Origin: Anthracocystis setariae
Taxonomy: Eukaryota > Basidiomycota > Ustilaginomycetes > Ustilaginales > Ustilaginaceae
Reading direction: 5' to 3'
Length of the DNA stretch: 29,070 nucleotides
NCBI GenBank assembly: GCA_928724745.1
Contig: CAKMXJ010000036.1
Coordinates: 1 to 29,070, forward strand
How positions within the stretch are numbered: the first letter of the stretch is position 1; the number at the start of each line of letters is the position of its first letter. Below the pieces are notes generated by a model that was not told the origin of the DNA, ran no database searches, and was given only the letters and a program-made list of their open reading frames with translations. The position numbers and the translations under genes were made by a program. Below, piece by piece: positions 1-8,721 of the stretch.

Positions 1-817
1 AAGTTGGCTCCTAGTTGTACATAGTTCCTGAAGTTCCCATGGACTTCATCTGAGGTTTTTTCATCCTCTTCACTGAGGGTTTTTCCTCACAATGAAGTAC
101 CTTTCTCTTGATCAAAGTACCTTCCAACCTAGACTGAAGTAGGATCAACCTCTGTGTACTGGCCCTTGAACCCTAGGCAGACCTCATCCAAGTATGTTGG
201 AACCTGAGTCCAACCAGGTTCAAGTACATTGCCAAGCCATGGTTGAAGATAGGCAGAAGTACCATCAACCTCAGTTGAAGTGCAGGAAGTACACTTCAAG
301 CTTGGTCCAAACTATACTTGGCACATAGTTCAACTTCAAGTCACCCAGCTTGGACTCCATCAGAACACCCCAGCCAGCATCCAAGTTTGAACTTCAACCC
401 TCAGTCAACCTACCCTCAACTTCGGTCAACCCCACCCTCAACTTCGGTCAACCCTACTTGGACCCCATCTTCATACCTGGGCTGGCCGAACTTGGACCTA
501 GGTTCAAGGTACCTTGGTGTCAACTTTGAACCCCTGTAGCACCGCAACCACTTGCAATTTCACCACTCTTGACATGTGTACAGCCTCTCTATAGGTTCTT
601 CTAGCTGTTCCACACATTGCCTCCACCCTTCCTCCTCTTTGAAAAAAAAATATTCTTCCCCGACAGAATCCTGGCGGCAACTTCAAATGCCCGTATCTCC
701 GTCAATAGAGTAAACTTTACCCCAAACTCAACGGCTTCTGGCAGCTCTCAGCCAGCTCTACAACTCTCATTAGTACAGATTTGATGGTGACTTTGATGGG
801 TCCAAGGGAACACCTTG
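1..817 (+). mobile_element. Telomere-array module A (3' trailer only, cut by window edge)
   Basis: This segment is nearly identical to the non-coding trailer of the three following modules (offsets 1166, 2367 and 3658 bp, set by aligning the shared GTTGGCTCC start). It holds many AAGTACC-like words, a 22-bp tandem duplication near 413-456 (two copies of a CCCTCAACTTCGGTCAA block) and an A-run near 640. It ends in CCTTG directly before telomere repeats. No OTU coding part is visible because the window begins inside the trailer. Short open frames here (for example 318-539) recur in every copy, overlap other frames and look like chance ORFs. Confidence 0.8.
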
Positions 818-841
818 TAACCCTAACCCTAACCCTAACCC
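818..841 (+). repeat. Interstitial telomeric repeat 1, (TAACCC)4
   Basis: Four perfect TAACCC units lie between module A and module B. The C-rich strand reads left to right, as expected at a left chromosome end. The junction on the left is CCTTG|TAACCC. Confidence 0.97.
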
Positions 842-1143
842 TTCACCACAACATGGTGGAAGCCATCCTGGCTACCAAGGAAGTACCCAAACACCCCTTC
901 ATATCCAAGGGGGAACCTCTGACAGTCAGAACCTACCTTTCTAAGATGGCTAGGCATGGTACATGGGGGGATGATGCTACTTTAAGTGCAGCAGTCTCCA
1001 TCTTCAAGCTCAGTTTGGTGATCATCAACCCAGACAGATCCTACTTTGAGGTCAACAAAGTACCTGTTCCTACCCAGTGGCATGCCCTCTACTACACAGG
1101 CAACCACTACGAGCTTGTACTCAAGTTCAACTCAGAGGCATAG
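842..1143 (+). pseudogene. OTU protease fragment, lacks the catalytic Cys half
   Basis: The frame encodes the C-terminal portion of an OTU-family domain. It includes a RTYLSKMARHGTWGDD segment typical of the centre of the fold and the NHYELVL segment carrying the catalytic His codon at 1105-1107. The DGNC cysteine segment is missing because the module starts downstream of it. The G-run here has six Gs, which keeps the frame open. An ATG at 784 in the preceding module makes a 119-codon chimeric frame that reads through the telomere repeats as alternating Thr and Leu. Without the Cys it cannot be an active protease. Confidence 0.75.
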
Positions 1144-1160
1144 GTACTTGGACCGAAGTT

Positions 1161-1189
1161 TGTATATAGTTGGCTCCTAGTTGTACATA
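1161..1189 (+). promoter_or_regulatory. Two PUF-type UGUANAUA sites after the OTU stop codon (module B)
   Basis: TGTATATA at 1161-1168 and TGTACATA at 1182-1189 lie within 50 nt of the stop codon. Both match the UGUANAUA recognition element of Pumilio/PUF RNA-binding proteins. The same pair occurs in module C (2362-2369, 2383-2390) and module D (3653-3660, 3674-3681), and one survives at 16-23 in module A. Function is inferred from the motif only. Confidence 0.4.
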
Positions 1190-1982
1190 GTTCCTGAAGT
1201 TCCCATGGACTTCATCTGAGGTTTTTTCATCCTCTTCACTGAGGGTTTTTCCTCACAATGAAGTACCTTTCTCTTGATCAAAGTACCTTCCAACCTAGAC
1301 TGAAGTAGGATCAACCTCTGTGTACTGGCCCTTGAACCCTAGGCAGACCTCATCCAAGTATGTTGGAACCTGAGTCCAACCAGGTTCAAGTACATTGCCA
1401 AGCCATGGTTGAAGATAGGCAGAAGTACCATCAACCTCAGTTGAAGTGCAGGAAGTACACTTCAAGCTTGGTCCAAACTATACTTGGCACATAGTTCAAC
1501 TTCAAGTCACCCAGCTTGGACTCCATCAGAACACCCCAGCCAGCATCCAAGTTTGAACTTCAACCCTCAGTCAACCTACCCTCAACTTCGGTCAACCCCA
1601 CCCTCAACTTCGGTCAACCCTACTTGGACCCCATCTTCATACCTGGGCTGGCCGAACTTGGACCTAGGTTCAAGGTACCTTGGTGTCAACTTTGAACCCC
1701 TGTAGCACCGCAACCACTTGCAATTTCACCACTCTTGACATGTGTACAGCCTCTCTATAGGTTCTTCTAGCTGTTCCACACATTGCCTCCACCCTTCCTC
1801 CTCTTTGAAAAAAAATATTCTTCCCCGACAGAATCCTGGCGGCAACTTCAAATGCCCGTATCTCCGTCAATAGAGTAAACTTTACCCCAAACTCAACGGC
1901 TTCTGGCAGCTCTCAGCCAGCTCTACAACTCTCATTAGTACAGATTTGATGGTGACTTTGATGGGTCCAAGGGAACACCTTG

Positions 1983-2015
1983 TAACCCTAACCCCCTTAA
2001 CCCTAAACCTAACCC
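1983..2015 (+). repeat. Interstitial telomeric repeat 2 (degenerate)
   Basis: A 33-bp run of TAACCC-like units with some irregular ones lies between modules B and C. The left junction is CCTTG|TAACCC, identical to repeat 1. The right junction falls at a different place in the element (before TTCAGAGGTGG). Confidence 0.93.
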
Positions 2016-2344
2016 TTCAGAGGTGGTAAAGTACCTTGAACTTCACCACAACATGGTGGAAGCCATCCTGGCTACCAAGGAAGTACCCAAACACCCCTTC
2101 ATATCCAAGGGGGAACCTCTGACAGTCAGAACCTACCTTTCTAAGATGGCTAGGCATGGTACATGGGGGGGATGATGCTACTTTAAGTGCAGCAGTCTCC
2201 ATCTTCAAGCTCAGTTTGGTGATCATCAACCCAGACAGATCCTACTTTGAGGTCAACAAAGTACCTGTTCCTACCCAGTGGCATGCCCTCTACTACACAG
2301 GCAACCACTACGAGCTTGTACTCAAGTTCAACTCAGAGGCATAG
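2016..2344 (+). pseudogene. OTU protease fragment with frameshift
   Basis: This is the C-terminal OTU portion, starting about 25 nt further upstream than in module B but still without the DGNC cysteine segment. A run of seven Gs at 2165-2171 replaces the six Gs of module B and breaks the frame in the middle of the HGTWGDD segment. The downstream part, with the NHYEL histidine segment and TAG at 2342-2344, is in another frame. Confidence 0.7.
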
Positions 2345-3183
2345 GTACTTGGACCGAAGTTTGTATATAGTTGGCTCCTAGTTGTACATAGTTCCTGAAG
2401 TTCCCATGGACTTCATCTGAGGTTTTTTCATCCTCTTCACTGAGGGTTTTTCCTCACAATGAAGTACCTTTCTCTTGATCAAAGTACCTTCCAACCTAGA
2501 CTGAAGTAGGATCAACCTCTGTGTACTGGCCCTTGAACCCTAGGCAGACCTCATCCAAGTATGTTGGAACCTGAGTCCAACCAGGTTCAAGTACATTGCC
2601 AAGCCATGGTTGAAGATAGGCAGAAGTACCATCAACCTCAGTTGAAGTGCAAGAAGTACACTTCAAGCTTGGTCCAAACTATACTTGGCACATAGTTCAA
2701 CTTCAAGTCACCCAGCTTGGACTCCATCAGAACACCCCAGCCAGCATCCAAGTTTGAACTTCAACCCTCAGTCAACCTACCCTCAACTTCGGTCAACCCC
2801 ACCCTCAACCCGGTCAACCCTACTTGGACCCCATCTTCATACCTGGGCTGGCCGAACTTGGACCTAGGTTCAAGGTACCTTGGTGTCAACTTTGAACCCC
2901 TGTAGCACCGCAACCACTTGCAATTTCACCACTCTTGACATGTGTACAGCCTCTCTATAGGTTCTTCTAGCTGTTCCACACATTGCCTCCACCCTTCCTC
3001 CTCTTTGAAAAAAAAATATTCTTCCCCGACAGAATCCTGGCGGCAACTTCAAATGCCCGTATCTCCGTCAATAGAGTAAACTTTACCCCAAACTCAACGG
3101 CTTCTGGCAGCTCTCAGCCAGCTCTACAACTCTCATTAGTACAGATTTGATGGTGACTTTGATGGGTCCAAGGGAACACCTTG
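2016..3183 (+). mobile_element. Telomere-array module C (5'-truncated OTU element)
   Basis: Same structure as module B, with slightly more of the OTU coding region retained at its left end. The trailer is nearly identical and ends CCTTG at 3183. In the trailer the second half of the 22-bp duplication differs (CCCTCAACCCGG), so this copy can be told apart from A and B. Confidence 0.75.
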
Positions 3184-3190
3184 TAACCCT
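3184..3190 (+). repeat. Interstitial telomeric repeat 3, single TAACCCT unit
   Basis: Only one telomere unit separates module C from module D, giving CCTTG-TAACCCT-CAAGG. It sits at the same left junction as the longer repeats, which is why I read it as a minimal telomeric junction. It could also be native internal sequence of the element. Confidence 0.55.
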
Positions 3191-3635
3191 CAAGGTACAG
3201 ACAACTACAGGATCACATCTGGCTACATCAAGGGAGATGGCAACTGCCAGTTCAGGGTACTATCCAAGATCATCTATGGTACCCAAAGTAGCCATCAAAG
3301 GGTACGTTCAGAGGTGGTAAAGTACCTTGAACTTCACCACAACATGGTGGAAGCCATCCTGGCTACCAAGGAAGTACCCAAACACCCCTTCATATCCAAG
3401 GGGGAACCTCTGACAGTCAGAACCTACCTTTCTAAGATGGCTAGGCATGGTACATGGGGGGGATGATGCTACTTTAAGTGCAGCAGTCTCCATCTTCAAG
3501 CTCAGTTTGGTGATCATCAACCCAGACAGATCCTACTTTGAGGTCAACAAAGTACCTGTTCCTACCCAGTGGCATGCCCTCTACTACACAGGCAACCACT
3601 ACGAGCTTGTACTCAAGTTCAACTCAGAGGCATAG
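3191..3635 (+). pseudogene. OTU-type cysteine protease domain, 5' truncated and frameshifted
   Basis: An open frame from the module start encodes the GDGNCQFR segment of OTU cysteine proteases, with the Cys codon at 3245-3247, and continues to the HGTWG segment. A run of seven Gs at 3456-3462 then shifts the frame. The remaining part with the catalytic His (codon 3597-3599) ends at TAG 3633-3635. No in-frame start codon precedes it within the module. It is a diverged relative of the OTU domain encoded at 6358-8721, so it is the C-terminal end of a second lineage of the same kind of protein. Confidence 0.72.
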
Positions 3636-4474
3636 GTACTTGGACCGAAGTTTGTATATAGTTGGCTCCTAGTTGTACATAGTTCCTGAAGTTCCCATGG
3701 ACTTCATCTGAGGTTTTTTCATCCTCTTCACTGAGGGTTTTTCCTCACAATGAAGTACCTTTCTCTTGATCAAAGTACCTTCCAACCTAGACTGAAGTAG
3801 GATCAACCTCTGTGTACTGGCCCTTGAACCCTAGGCAGACCTCATCCAAGTATGTTGGAACCTGAGTCCAACCAGGTTCAAGTACATTGCCAAGCCATGG
3901 TTGAAGATAGGCAGAAGTACCATCAACCTCAGTTGAAGTGCAGGAAGTACACTTCAAGCTTGGTCCAAACTATACTTGGCACATAGTTCAACTTCAAGTC
4001 ACCCAGCTTGGACTCCATCAGAACACCCCAGCCAGCATCCAAGTTTGAACTTCAACCCTCAGTCAACCTACCCTCAACTTCGGTCAACCCCACCCTCAAC
4101 TCGGTCAACCCTACTTGGACCCCATCTTCATACCTGGGCTGGCCGAACTTGGACCTAGGTTCAAGGTACCTTGGTGTCAACTTTGAACCCCTGTAGCACC
4201 GCAACCACTTGCAATTTCACCACTCTTGACATGTGTACAGCCTCTCTATAGGTTCTTCTAGCTGTTCCACACATTGCCTCCACCCTTCCTCCTCTTTGAA
4301 AAAAAAATATTCTTCCCCGACAGAATCCTGGCGGCAACTTCAAATGCCCGTATCTCCGTCAATAGAGTAAACTTTACCCCAAACTCAACGGCTTCTGGCA
4401 GCTCTCAGCCAGCTCTACAACTCTCATTAGTACAGATTTGATGGTGACTTTGATGGGTCCAAGGGAACACCTTG
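3191..4474 (+). mobile_element. Telomere-array module D (longest of the near-identical copies)
   Basis: This module retains the most coding sequence of the near-identical set, including the OTU cysteine segment, followed by the shared trailer ending CCTTG at 4474. The following bases are TAAC and then unrelated sequence, so the next junction holds less than one telomere unit. One base is missing in the second half of the 22-bp trailer duplication. Confidence 0.72.
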
Positions 4475-4478
4475 TAAC

Positions 4479-4729
4479 TCCTACGCAGGGAACATCACTG
4501 TATAGCACCCCTCTACACATCCCATTAAAGCGTCAGCACCATCAGAGGTGATCAAAAACTTTTTTTTCTTCCCCAAGAGAATCTGGCTGCGGACCTTTGA
4601 CGGTCTGTATCTCGGTGACCACGGAACATGGTTCCGTCAGACTTTGCATACATATACCTCAGACCTATATCTACAACTCCCATTAGTACAGATTCTTGAT
4701 CAAAGTGCTCTCCGGCGGGGAGGACCTTG
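4479..4729 (+). mobile_element. Diverged telomere-array module E
   Basis: The first ~70 bp are unlike the other modules. From about 4548 the sequence follows the end of the module A-D trailer in diverged form: a T/A-run, CTTCCCC, an AGAATC-TGGC block, a CGTATCTCCGT-like block (here CTGTATCTCGGTGA) and CATTAGTACAGATT. It ends in GGACCTTG against telomere repeats. It therefore appears to be an older, strongly 5'-truncated relative with the same 3' boundary. Confidence 0.55.
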
Positions 4730-4746
4730 TAACCCTAACCCTAACC
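4730..4746 (+). repeat. Interstitial telomeric repeat 4
   Basis: TAACCCTAACCCTAACC between module E and module F, with the same CCTTG|TAACCC left junction. Confidence 0.93.
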
Positions 4747-4839
4747 GCTTCAAAAAGCTCGCTTGCCAAGGCACGCAGCTACCATCCTCATCTTCCAAAC
4801 ACGCCGTTCTCAGTGCTCTTTGGCGACACCGGATGTGTT

Positions 4840-5036
4840 TGATCAACGTCATCAACACAATCCGACACCGCAAAAAAGCGAGGATTTTGGACGTTCTTGA
4901 ACATGTTAGATTGCGTTGAGTAACACGTTCTGCATTGCAAAAAAAGCGGAAATTTTCCGACATTTCCAGATTTGTTAGATTGTGCCAATTAACACAATCT
5001 GTCATTGCAAAAAAGCGAAAAAAATTTTCCGACACG
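4840..5036 (+). repeat. Tandem repeat, about 68-bp period, three imperfect units
   Basis: Each unit has a CAAAAAAGCG core followed by a TTTT block, then GAC, then TTAGATTG and a TAACAC...TCTG end. The cores start near 4871, 4937 and 5006. The last unit is shortened. Confidence 0.65.
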
Positions 5037-5037
5037 G

Positions 5038-5100
5038 AAACTCGGGAAATTACCTCGGGGAGCTCGGAATGCGTCGGGAAGCTCGGGAAGCTCGGGATCC
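5038..5100 (+). repeat. Short tandem repeat of AGCTCGGGA
   Basis: CTCGGGA/AGCTCGGGA words recur five or six times in 63 bp with small variations. This is a simple minisatellite within module F. Confidence 0.75.
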
Positions 5101-5137
5101 TCCATGAGTCAAACTTGACTCCCCATCTGCGGCCCGT

Positions 5138-5429
5138 ACGCTGCAGCTACCGCACCAAGCTTTTGCATGCCAAAGTGTACCCATATAGTGCACACACTGA
5201 CCCCAAGCAGCCCCCAAAGTTTGGCTTGCTCACCGTCGCCACCAGCCAACATGTACGCGCAGACGTACATTTACGTCAACTACGCCCGCTACGGTGCAGC
5301 CACTGTGCCTGGTGTTTGTGTTCCCAAGTCTGTCTATATACTGCACAAACTGACATAAAAAAACCCCCAGGGTTTTGCTTCCTCATCGACGCCCCCAGCC
5401 AAAGTGTACGCGTGGACCTACGTTTACGT
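5138..5429 (+). repeat. Direct duplication of about 152 bp, in one open frame
   Basis: Two imperfect copies run from TACGCTGCAGC to TACGT and from TACGGTGCAGC to TACGT. Both contain TATA-GTGCACA/CTGCACA, CCCCCA-AGTTT/GGGTTT and GTACGCG. The period is close to 153 bp, so a + strand frame (4935-5474) stays open through both and encodes two related ~51-residue segments, each with LRPxRCS and an SQ-VR-D segment. I do not recognise a protein family, and the frame has no other coding support. Confidence 0.6.
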
Positions 5430-5546
5430 AATTTTGCAAAAAAGTATGCAAACAATTTCGCCAAAATTTTCTGATCACAATCTACAAGATGAGAGCTTTC
5501 CAACGGTACCAAATGATCACCATAACTCACAAAGGGTCCCCCTATG

Positions 5547-5566
5547 TAACCCTAACCCTAACCCTA
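5547..5566 (+). repeat. Interstitial telomeric repeat 5
   Basis: Three TAACCC units plus TA, running into an A-rich tract. The left junction is CTATG|TAACCC. Confidence 0.93.
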
Positions 5567-5597
5567 AAAAAAAATAACTCACAAGGGAAACCGAGTG
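5567..5597 (+). mobile_element. Minimal module G, about 30 bp between two telomere runs
   Basis: An A-run followed by TAACTCACAAGGG and GAGTG is enclosed by telomere repeats on both sides. The TAACTCACAAGGG word matches the end of module F (ATAACTCACAAAGGG), so this is best read as an extreme 5' truncation of an F-type module. Confidence 0.5.
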
Positions 5598-5612
5598 TAA
5601 CCCTAACCCTAA
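5598..5612 (+). repeat. Interstitial telomeric repeat 6
   Basis: TAACCCTAACCCTAA between module G and module H. Confidence 0.93.
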
Positions 5613-6230
5613 GAACCTGAGTCCAACCAGGTTCAAGTACATTGCCAAGCCATGGTTGAAGATAGGCAGAAGTACCATCAACCTCGGCTGAAGTGCAGGA
5701 AGTACACTTCAAGCTCGATCCAAACTATACTTGGCACATAGTTCAACTTCAAGTCACCCAGCTTGGACTCCATCAGAACACCCCAGCCAGCATCCAAGTT
5801 TGAACTTCAACCCTCAGTCAACCTACCCTCAACTTCGGTCAACCCCACCCTGAACTTTGGTCAACCCTACTTGGACCCCATCTTCAAACCTGGGTTGACC
5901 GAACTTGGACCTAGGTTCAAGGTACCTTGGTGTCAACTTTGAACCCCTGCAGCACCGCAACCACTTGCAATTTCACCACTCTTAACATATGTACAGCCTC
6001 TCTATAGGTTCTTCTAGCTGTTCCACACATTGCCTCCACCCTTCCTCTGCTTTGAAAAAAAAATATTCTTCCCGAGAGAATCCTGGCTGGCAACTTCAAA
6101 TGCCCGTATCTCCGTCAATAGGTTAAACTTTAACCCAAACTCAACGGCTTCTGGCAGCTCTCAGCCAGCTCTACAACTCTCATTAGTACAGATTTGATGA
6201 TGAATTTCATGGTCGCTGAGGAGAGCCTTG
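5613..6230 (+). mobile_element. Telomere-array module H (diverged trailer copy)
   Basis: Sequence equivalent to about 200-817 of module A, with scattered substitutions and a different last 30 bp. It starts immediately after telomere repeats at GAACCTGAGTCC and ends GAGAGCCTTG at 6230. It has no OTU coding part, so the truncation lies inside the trailer. It is clearly older than modules A-D, which are almost identical to one another. Confidence 0.75.
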
Positions 6231-6253
6231 TAACCCTAACCCTAACCTAACCC
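6231..6253 (+). repeat. Interstitial telomeric repeat 7
   Basis: TAACCC units with one shortened unit, directly upstream of the complete OTU module. The left junction is CCTTG|TAACCC. Confidence 0.95.
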
Positions 6254-6357
6254 AAACGACCGACCAACATCAACTCACTTTGCGCCAGACACAGCACAGA
6301 CGCCCAAGCAATCCTCTCTTCTTTTCAGCACCTCTCTATTCCCTTGAGAGCGTCACA

Positions 6358-8721
6358 ATGGACCATCCATTGCCCATTAGGATGGACCATCAAGTCACCA
6401 AAGGATTCATGGCTCCACGTGACCTCGATGCGTGGAACATCAGCCTGTACCCCAAAGACTTACTCCAGGTGTTCAAGCCAATGTCACCTGTTCAGTTGGT
6501 CAGTCATGCTCCCACCATCAAGGACCATCCCACATTCAAGGACTGGGTCAGCGCTGGCCAGTGCATCTTCAACATCAAGATCCACCCAAAGTTCAAGATC
6601 CCGCTCCTCAACGACCTCATCTCTGCCGACATCATCATGCTGGGCTCCGACTATCCTGAAGCTCTGATCCGGGGCAATCAGGTGATCACCTGCAGTGTCT
6701 TCATCAACTGTCTGCAGAAGGCGGGTGTTGATACTGTCAGAGTCCAAGGCTATGGCATGAAGATGTGGGTCAACTACCCGTATGACGGTCCAGACCTTGG
6801 CAACCCTCAACACCCAATGTCGGACCTCAATACCTTTGACCTGGCATGTAACTGGCCCAGCCAGAACATCTGGCTTGTGACCAACCGACATGACAGCATC
6901 CCTGGCCTCCAGCAGTATCCCATCCTCACACCGGTGGGCCAGGGCTTTGGCGGTGTCCAGATGCCGGTCCAGTACGGTGGTGAGACATATCAGGTGAAGA
7001 TCTATCCACGCATCGTCCACCAGATCAAGGCACAGGCTGGCAACCACATGCTCAACAAGCCAAAGTCAATCTACATCTGCAAGAAGCGGAGAGCGACCCT
7101 GCTTGGCCATCTGGCGCACATGGAGAAGCTATCAAGCCAACAGCTTGGTGGCATACGGGTTGAGGCTACAATCACCAGCCCAACCCTCAGCCTTGCTGTA
7201 CGCAACATCACGGCTACTCCTGTGCTCAATATAACCCAGTACATGACGCCACGGGTTGAGGCAATGGAGCCGTACAAGATACGGAGCATCAAGATCAACA
7301 AGGAGGACTACATCAAGAACCTGCGTGATCTGCTGGCCAAAGCAGATGAGCAACAGGTGTTCTCTGGCAATAACAGCCGCTCTCCTCACCCTGACTCCCA
7401 GCAGATCATCATTGACCTCTTCAATGCGCTGGGTTGGCATACTGGACGCTTTGAGCCAACACGCTGGGATCATCCAGCTGCCTGGTGGCTCCACTCTCAA
7501 GGAGAAGCACCAGTGATCACCAGCAATGATGTGGAGATGGAAACACAGGCTGAGGAGCGCCGTCAGCCATCCAAGGCTCTCCTGAAGCGCCGTCTGCGCA
7601 CCATGGATGCTCTGCGTAGCTTCTTTGGCCAGATCAAAGGTCAGACACCGTGTCCCAAGTGTCAGAAGCCAGCGCCAGCACTGTACAACCAAGGTGGGCG
7701 CCGTCAGTTCCGCCTGCAGTGCACTGGCTGCAAGGCGCGCCTCAATCAAGAGCAGGCTCGAGAGTACTTTGGCCAGCTGCTTGATCAAGGCCGTCTGACG
7801 GTAGACCTGGGTCCAGAGCCAGTGCCAGAGCCAGAGGCAGCAGCAATGGAGGCAGTCACTACAGAGGAGGAGGATGTCAACATGCCTGACCTTGGCAGCA
7901 ACTCTGATTCCTCAGCTGACCAGGCTCCTGTCCATCCTCTGCATGGTCCACGCCGTCAGAGCAACCGTCTGCGTAGGCGTCTCTCTCCTGCAGCAGCAGC
8001 AGCACCAACAGTGGAGCTGCACACGCATGGCACAGATGCGGTGGTGCTCCTCCCAGCAGCGTCGCCAGCCCCTGCTGTGGTTAGGAGCAGCAGCGCAGAG
8101 ACCAGCGCTAGCATTCAGGCCATCTTGGATGAGCTTGATGCAGAGCTGGTCTCCAGCCCAGACCGCAGATGCAGGGAGACACCCAACCCCTTTGTGGCTG
8201 AGCTGGTGGTATCACCAGCAGTCACCCTGCCCTCCCGTCAGCCACTGCAGAGCAAGCCCAGCCTCCATGCTGTTGACAGAGTCACTGTACTGGCTGCTAC
8301 GCTTTGCAACCTGTATGGTCTGAAGGTCAGCAACATCATTGGCAGGGATGGCAACTGCATGTTCAGGGCCATGGCATACCACCTGACAGGCAACCAAGAC
8401 CAGCATATGATGGTCAGGACAAAAGCAATCCACTGGCTGCAGCGGAATCCTGACATCCTGCTGGCATTTGCGGCCCAGGGCGATGGGCATCTCTCCGCTG
8501 CCACATACCTGGCTAACATGGCCAAGCCAGGAACATGGGGTGACGAGATCATGCTCATGGCCATTGCGCAGGCATTCAGCATCTCAATCATGGTCTACTC
8601 TGGCATAGACCCTCAGACCGGTGACAGCCATGGCACCGTCTACCCTCACAATGCAGAGGGACCCCACTATGGCCTGTTTCACCTGGCCAAGTCCCAGCAT
8701 TATGAGCTCCTGTTCCCCTGA
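6358..8721 (+). CDS. Zinc-ribbon-like and OTU-domain protein of the telomeric element, 787 aa
   Basis: The start ATG at 6358 has A at -3 and G at +4; the frame is open upstream to 6280 but without another ATG. Residues 1 to about 380 form a long region I cannot assign. A CxxC...CxxC motif follows (C432, C435, C455, C458), resembling a small zinc-binding module. An acidic, Pro/Glu-rich linker (about 481-520) and a basic RRQSNRLRRR stretch, a possible nuclear signal, come next. The C-terminus (about 645-787) is an OTU-type cysteine protease domain with DGNC (catalytic C667), a central GTWGDE segment and a terminal QHYELLF carrying H781. OTU enzymes usually cleave ubiquitin or ubiquitin-like chains; here the substrate is unknown. 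Both catalytic residues are present and the frame is intact, which suggests recent function. The truncated modules to the left encode a diverged version of the same C-terminus. No reverse transcriptase YxDD motif is seen. Confidence 0.85.
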   Translation: MDHPLPIRMDHQVTKGFMAPRDLDAWNISLYPKDLLQVFKPMSPVQLVSHAPTIKDHPTFKDWVSAGQCIFNIKIHPKFKIPLLNDLISADIIMLGSDYPEALIRGNQVITCSVFINCLQKAGVDTVRVQGYGMKMWVNYPYDGPDLGNPQHPMSDLNTFDLACNWPSQNIWLVTNRHDSIPGLQQYPILTPVGQGFGGVQMPVQYGGETYQVKIYPRIVHQIKAQAGNHMLNKPKSIYICKKRRATLLGHLAHMEKLSSQQLGGIRVEATITSPTLSLAVRNITATPVLNITQYMTPRVEAMEPYKIRSIKINKEDYIKNLRDLLAKADEQQVFSGNNSRSPHPDSQQIIIDLFNALGWHTGRFEPTRWDHPAAWWLHSQGEAPVITSNDVEMETQAEERRQPSKALLKRRLRTMDALRSFFGQIKGQTPCPKCQKPAPALYNQGGRRQFRLQCTGCKARLNQEQAREYFGQLLDQGRLTVDLGPEPVPEPEAAAMEAVTTEEEDVNMPDLGSNSDSSADQAPVHPLHGPRRQSNRLRRRLSPAAAAAPTVELHTHGTDAVVLLPAASPAPAVVRSSSAETSASIQAILDELDAELVSSPDRRCRETPNPFVAELVVSPAVTLPSRQPLQSKPSLHAVDRVTVLAATLCNLYGLKVSNIIGRDGNCMFRAMAYHLTGNQDQHMMVRTKAIHWLQRNPDILLAFAAQGDGHLSAATYLANMAKPGTWGDEIMLMAIAQAFSISIMVYSGIDPQTGDSHGTVYPHNAEGPHYGLFHLAKSQHYELLFP

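Larger units (their letters stand above)
842..1982 (+). mobile_element. Telomere-array module B (5'-truncated OTU element)
   Basis: The module begins inside the OTU coding region directly after telomere repeats, reads through the stop codon at 1141-1143 and continues through an ~840-bp trailer that ends CCTTG at 1982. It is nearly identical to modules C and D but has the shortest coding part of the three. The fixed right end and variable left end suggest 5' truncation during attachment to a chromosome end. Unequal recombination between telomere tracts is an alternative. Confidence 0.75.
4747..5546 (+). mobile_element. Telomere-array module F (unrelated body, internal repeats)
   Basis: This 800-bp module is bounded on both sides by telomere repeats. 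It contains an ~68-bp tandem repeat (about 4840-5036), a cluster of AGCTCGGGA words (5038-5100) and a 152-153-bp direct duplication (about 5138-5429). Its right end is CCCTATG|TAACCC rather than CCTTG. It has no similarity that I can see to the OTU gene. Confidence 0.5.

Noticed and set aside
318..539. 73-codon frame repeated in the array copies
   Set aside because: It lies in the trailer of the module, changes frame with small indels in copies C and D, and has low-complexity Ser/Pro composition from AAC/CCC words. It is better explained as a chance frame copied with the module.
504..686. 60-66-codon - strand frames present in every trailer copy
   Set aside because: The start and end of the frame vary with A-run length between copies and there is no domain; coding on the opposite strand of an element trailer is not supported.
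1..4474. CRISPR-like array
   Set aside because: The units are over 1 kb, spacers are absent, and the separators are telomere repeats; the organism is eukaryotic.
6280..6357. Upstream extension of the OTU gene by 26 codons
   Set aside because: It would start at TTG; the ATG at 6358 has a good context and is the first ATG in frame.
6484..7788. Long - strand frames opposite the OTU gene (187 and 218 codons)
   Set aside because: They are mirror frames of a GC-rich coding region, without recognisable domains.
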